Assembly (NCBI RefSeq): GCF_963676685.1
Contig: NC_092346.1
Coordinates: 50,435,062 to 50,499,061, forward strand
From: Mytilus edulis
Lineage: Eukaryota > Mollusca > Bivalvia > Mytilida > Mytilidae
Reading direction: 5' to 3'
Length of the DNA stretch: 64,000 bases
How positions within the stretch are numbered: the stretch's first letter is position 1; the number at the start of each line of letters is the position of its first letter. The notes under the pieces are model-generated. The model saw only the letters and a list, made by a program, of their open reading frames with translations, was not told the origin of the DNA and made no database searches. Shown piece by piece: positions 60,085 through 64,000 of this stretch. The position numbers and the translations under genes are program-made.

Positions 60085-61842
60085 AGCTCACCTGGTCCGA
60101 AGGGCCAAGTGAGCTTTTCCCATCACTTTGCGTCCGTCGTCGTCCGTCGTCGTTAACTTTTACAAAAATCTTCTCCTCTGAAACTGCTGGGCCAAATTAA
60201 ACCAAACTTGGCCACAATCATCATTGGGGTATCTAGTTTAAAAAATGTGTGGCGTGACCCTGCCAACCAACCAAGATGGCCGCCATGGCTAAAAATAGAA
60301 CATAGGGGTAAAATGCAGTTTTTGGCTTATAACTCATAAACCAAAGCATTTAGAGCAAATCTGACATGGGGTAAAATTGTTTATCAGGTCAAGATCTATC
60401 TGCCCTGAAATTTTCAGATGAATCAGACAACCGGTTGTTGGGTTGCTGCCCCTGAATATGTAATTTTAAGGAAATTTTGCTGTTTTTGGTTATTATCTTG
60501 AATATTGTTATAGATAGAGATAAACTGTAAACAGCAATAATGTTCAGCAAAGTAAGATTTACAAATAAGTCAACATGACTGAAATGGTCAGTTGACCCCT
60601 TTAGGAGTTATTGCCCTTTATAGTCAATTTTTAACCATTTTTCGTAAATCTTAGTAATCTTGTAGAAAAATCTTCTCCTCTGAAACTACTGGGCCAAATT
60701 TAACCAAACTTGGCCATAATCATCATTGGGGTATCTAGTTAAAAAAATGTGTCCGGTGACCCTGCCAACCAACCATGATGGCTGCCATGGCTAAAAATAG
60801 AACATAGGGGTAAAATGCAGTTTTTGGCTTATAACTCAAAAACCAAAGCATTAAGAGCAAATCTGACAGGAAGTAAAATTGTTCATCAGGTTAAGATCTA
60901 TCTGCCCTAAAATTTTCAGATGAATCGGACATTCCGTTGTTGGGTTGCTGCCCCTGAAATGGTAATTTTAAGGAAATTTTGCTGTTTTTGGTTATTATCA
61001 TGAATATTATTATAGATAGAGATAAACTGTAAACAGCAATAATGTTCAGCAAAGTAAGATCTACAAATAAGTCAACAAGACCAAAATGGTCAGTTGACCA
61101 CTTTAGGAGTTATTGCCCTTTATAGTCAATTTTTAACCATTTTTCGTAAATCTTAGTAATCTTTTAGAAAAATCTTCTCCTCTGAAACTACTGGGCCAAA
61201 TTTAACCAAACTTAGCCATAATCATCATTGGGGTATCTAGTTAAAAAAATGTGTCCGGTAAATCGGCCAACAAACCAAGATGGCCGCCATGGCTAAAAAT
61301 AAAACATTGGGGTAAAATGCAGTTTTTGGCTTATAACTCAAAAACCAAAGCATTAAGAGCAAATCTGACAGGAAGTAAAATTGTTGATCAGGTCACGATC
61401 TATCTGCCCTGGAATTTTCAGATGAATCGGCTAATCGGTTGTTAGGTTGCTGCCCCTGAATTGGTAATTTTGAGGAAATTTTGCTGTTTTTTTGTTATTA
61501 TCTTGAATATTATTATAGATAGAGATAAACTGTAAACAGCAATAATGTACAGCAAAGTAAGAACTAAAAATAAGTCACTATGACCCTCTAAGGAGTTATT
61601 GCCCTTCATAGTCAATTTTTAACAATTTTCTTAGTATTTGAAGATTTTCAATAACATTTTCCACAGAAAGTACTGTTATAGATAGAGATAATTGTAAGCA
61701 GCAAGAATGTTTAGTAAAGTAAGATCTACAAACACATCACCATCACCAAAACACAATTTTGTCATGAATCCATCTGTGTCCATTGTTTAATATTCACATA
61801 GACCAAGGTGAGCGACACAGGCTCTTTAGAGCCTCTAGTTAT
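60085..61842 (+). mobile_element. Tandem-core element, family T1, in the E2-E3 intron of copy 2
   Basis: TTAGCTCACCTGGTCCGAAG leader, three ~502-bp core units starting near 60157, 60660 and 61162, and the 3' hairpin GGCTCTTTAGAGCC with TCTAGTT. Absent from copy 1, so it inserted after the duplication (or was lost from copy 1). Confidence 0.8.
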
Positions 61843-61938
61843 ATATGTTACCCATTTTATATACCTGTAACGTAGATAGAGTATCCCAGAAGTGATCCTT
61901 TAAAACAATTTTGATTGACTAAGCATTTTGTATTTCAG

Positions 61939-62003
61939 GTTAGCACTACAGCTTGTCTGTAAGGATTGAAGCTGGGAAAGGGCCATTGGAGCTGAATTTT
62001 ATG
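61939..62003 (+). other. Copy 2 exon-like block E3
   Basis: TTTCAG acceptor, GTAAGA donor, 65 bases. Shares CAGCTTGTCTGTAAGGATTG and the in-frame TGA with copy 1, but has an extra C that shifts the downstream frame. Confidence 0.6.
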
Positions 62004-62660
62004 GTAAGAATTAAAAAATAGATTGAACTATTCATCCAAGAGTATGTAAATGCACCATGGATTTTATTATGTACACATGTAGATCAAACATTTTTAAAAT
62101 GATTTCCAAATAAAATTTTTTAATTATACTGGTACCGGTAATCATACGGGTATATAAGAATAAAGAAAGGTTATAAGATTGCCAACTACACAACTATCAA
62201 TAAGTGAAGCAAATTACAGTCACCATAAGACATTCAGCAATGAGCAAAATCGTTATGAATTTTAATAATACAACCACTTGAATATCACAATAGGTACTCA
62301 TATTCATCATTCTAATCTCTGATGCATAACTTTGAAGGTAGATTTTTCTGAAATCGGTAATATTAATATTGCATTTTTGTCCATTTATTAAAAAATCACA
62401 AGAATAGATGCATGCATAATTTCTGAATTTACAGTACCAGTTTTAAAGTAAGCAATAAGAGGCCCTGAATATGACAAAATGTGAAACAATTTTAAACACG
62501 AAAACCAACGCAATGATTCATGAAAAAAGAATAAACGAAAATTAATCAAGACACACATTGATTACTTTTTCGTCCTTATTTGCTAATAATTGTATCAGAT
62601 GATGTTTAAATTTTTATATAGGTTTGGTCATTTGTTTTAGAATGTTTATTTCTTTTTCAG

Positions 62661-62760
62661 GGAACTCTGGCTGCCGCATACATTGATTATGTGATATAAC
62701 AGTGAAGAATGTTATTCAGAAACTTTTTGTATATGTTTCCAAAAATGCAATTTTTTACAC
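62661..62760 (+). other. Copy 2 exon-like block E4
   Basis: CTTTTTCAG acceptor. Frame GTLAAAYIDYVI to TAA corresponds to VTLAVAAGNYCAIQ of copy 1. The end is not defined. Confidence 0.4.
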
Positions 62761-63700
62761 AAAAAGAAAACAAAAAAAAAGGACTGTGTAAAGATTCACC
62801 ACTTTCAACTAGATTGGAAGCTTGTATTTAAAATTTCAAAATTACTCTTACTTTTCTTGTCGTACTTATAGAAACTGAACGTTATATGTTTCATAATTTA
62901 GATCTTATTCGTTATTCCCCCAACCCCCTGTAACTCTGTTTCATTTTTACTTTGAAAATGAAATGAAACAGAAACAATTTACTTGTAAACTTAATAATGG
63001 TCTGTCTAGTCCAAAAGCTTTCAGTCGGTTAAGAATGGAGAATCTAAAAAAAAATTGAAAAAGAATATATTGTGTTTTTGTGTTTCCTGAATTGTTACAT
63101 ATTTTTCCAACTTTTTGTTATTTTTTTGCAGTGCTTTTAGCTAAAAAAATTAAATTATTTCACTAGAAGCAGAGTAGAACATATTGGTGAAAACAGATTG
63201 ATTGATTGATAGAATTTTGGTGTATAATGCCACTTTTCAGCCCAATTTGTAATATCTTGATGGCCATTTTTTATGGGTTGAAAAAGTTAAAAGTAACAGT
63301 AGATACCCACCAACTTTTCCCCCAGGGAACTGTCAATTCTAGTCAATTAAGCTTGGTTTGAATTCTCAACCTCATTTTGACATGCTAGAGATACAATAAT
63401 ACTTCTAAGACCACTGCCACTAATGCCCTTAGGTAAAAATTTAAAGTACTAAATTAGTTTTTGAAATGTGTTGTAGTTTTTACATACCGTGTTATTTTTT
63501 CATTTTGATTATTCTATATTTTGTATTGTTGTTAAATATAGGAAGGATTTGGAGTCTCGACAGGGTCATATTGTCAAGGCAAGGGGAGATAATTCCCTTG
63601 TTATATTCCTCATACATTTTGTACTTTAAATTTAGTGTTTTTATGGGATATAATTTTTTTATTTAAATATTCACTTTTGTACACATTTTCTTTAAATATC

Positions 63701-64000
63701 AGATGTATACTAGCTTAAATGACTATTATTTAGAGCTCTGTAAATAAAAAAAAATATGTAAACAAAGCTCTACATATAGATAATAGATTTGGAGGGTTTG
63801 AGAAATAGTGGGTAACTACAATTGATGAGGGGAAATTTTCAAAAAAACTGATTTTGTTAAAACTGTAAAGTGCATCTGATATTTTTTTTGTTATACATGT
63901 ATAATGTTATTTCTGAAAGCAAATGGACAATAAGATAATGAGGACATGGACCTCCTTGGCAGTTATAATAGCAGCTCTAAGGAAGATGGTCAATTATATC
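63701..64000 (+). other. Start of copy 3 of the duplicated unit
   Basis: CAGATGTATACTAGCTTAAA, AGAGCTCTGTAAATAAAA and AGCAGCTCTAAGGAAGATGG match the start and E1 of copy 2. A frame from ATG 63938 (MRTWTSLAVIIAALRKMVNY) runs off the window end. Confidence 0.55.

Larger units (their letters stand above)
58465..63700 (+). ncRNA. Duplicated multi-exon transcription unit, copy 2
   Basis: Same block order as copy 1: E1 58690-58784 with a GC donor (AAG|GCAAGT), E2 59256-59323, E3 61939-62003, E4 from 62661. The unit is longer mainly because a family T1 element (60085-61842) sits in the E2-E3 intron. E1 has an ATG frame, MTATLAARRAAQRKMVNKIF, ending at TGA 58759. The minus strand over E1 is also open (58498-58818), with KASDLVEDFIDHLPLSC, and that frame is largely kept in copy 1. 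Splice signals of E2-E4 favour the + strand. Coding status unknown. Confidence 0.45.

Overview
The window looks like nuclear DNA from a marine bivalve, most likely a mussel (Mytilidae). It is AT-rich, with short exons separated by long introns and dense short interspersed elements. Several element types (one opening TTAGCTCACC with GGCCTAAAAGGCC, one beginning TGTCTCGCC, and long repeats with AGAGACAAC-type cores) match repeats I remember from bivalve genomes. The organism call is inference; no ribosomal or mitochondrial marker is present.

1-13.3 kb holds the 3' part of one protein-coding gene on the + strand. Eleven exons (189-12315) join in consistent phase into 876 codons with no internal stop. 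The product is a long Pro/Ser-rich, probably disordered region, then a short coiled coil and a C-terminal SAM domain. Its introns and 3' region carry fold-back elements (2173-2753, 7372-7512, 10304-10750, 12676-12981) and a tandem-core element (8817-9496).

13.5-18.9 kb is a run of mobile elements: a 2.4-kb element with ~501-bp core units, a ~1-kb element with ~170-bp units, a 580-bp fold-back element and a truncated copy of the first. 18.85-34.74 kb is a satellite array of about 58 monomers of ~163 bp with several monomer classes and higher-order blocks. It is split by a 5,952-bp BEL/Pao LTR retrotransposon (24540-30491) with 214-bp LTRs and a 5-bp target duplication. The retrotransposon is decayed: four in-frame stops and two frameshifts.

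34.7-55.7 kb is mostly intergenic. It contains minisatellites, palindromic MITE-like elements, a tandem 898-bp duplication with exon-like pieces (44.0-45.8 kb), a 2.65-kb segment bounded by TTAA and 13-bp inverted repeats (47797-50442), and a nested element at 52.15-53.17 kb. 55.7-64 kb contains a tandemly duplicated multi-exon transcription unit: two full copies and the start of a third. Exon-like blocks are strongly conserved between copies while the intron-like parts have diverged. Its coding capacity is unclear, and it is the most interesting unexplained structure here.

No tRNA, rRNA, CRISPR or bacterial-type operon was seen. Apart from the SAM-domain gene and the broken retrotransposon, almost all the short open frames in this window look like chance.
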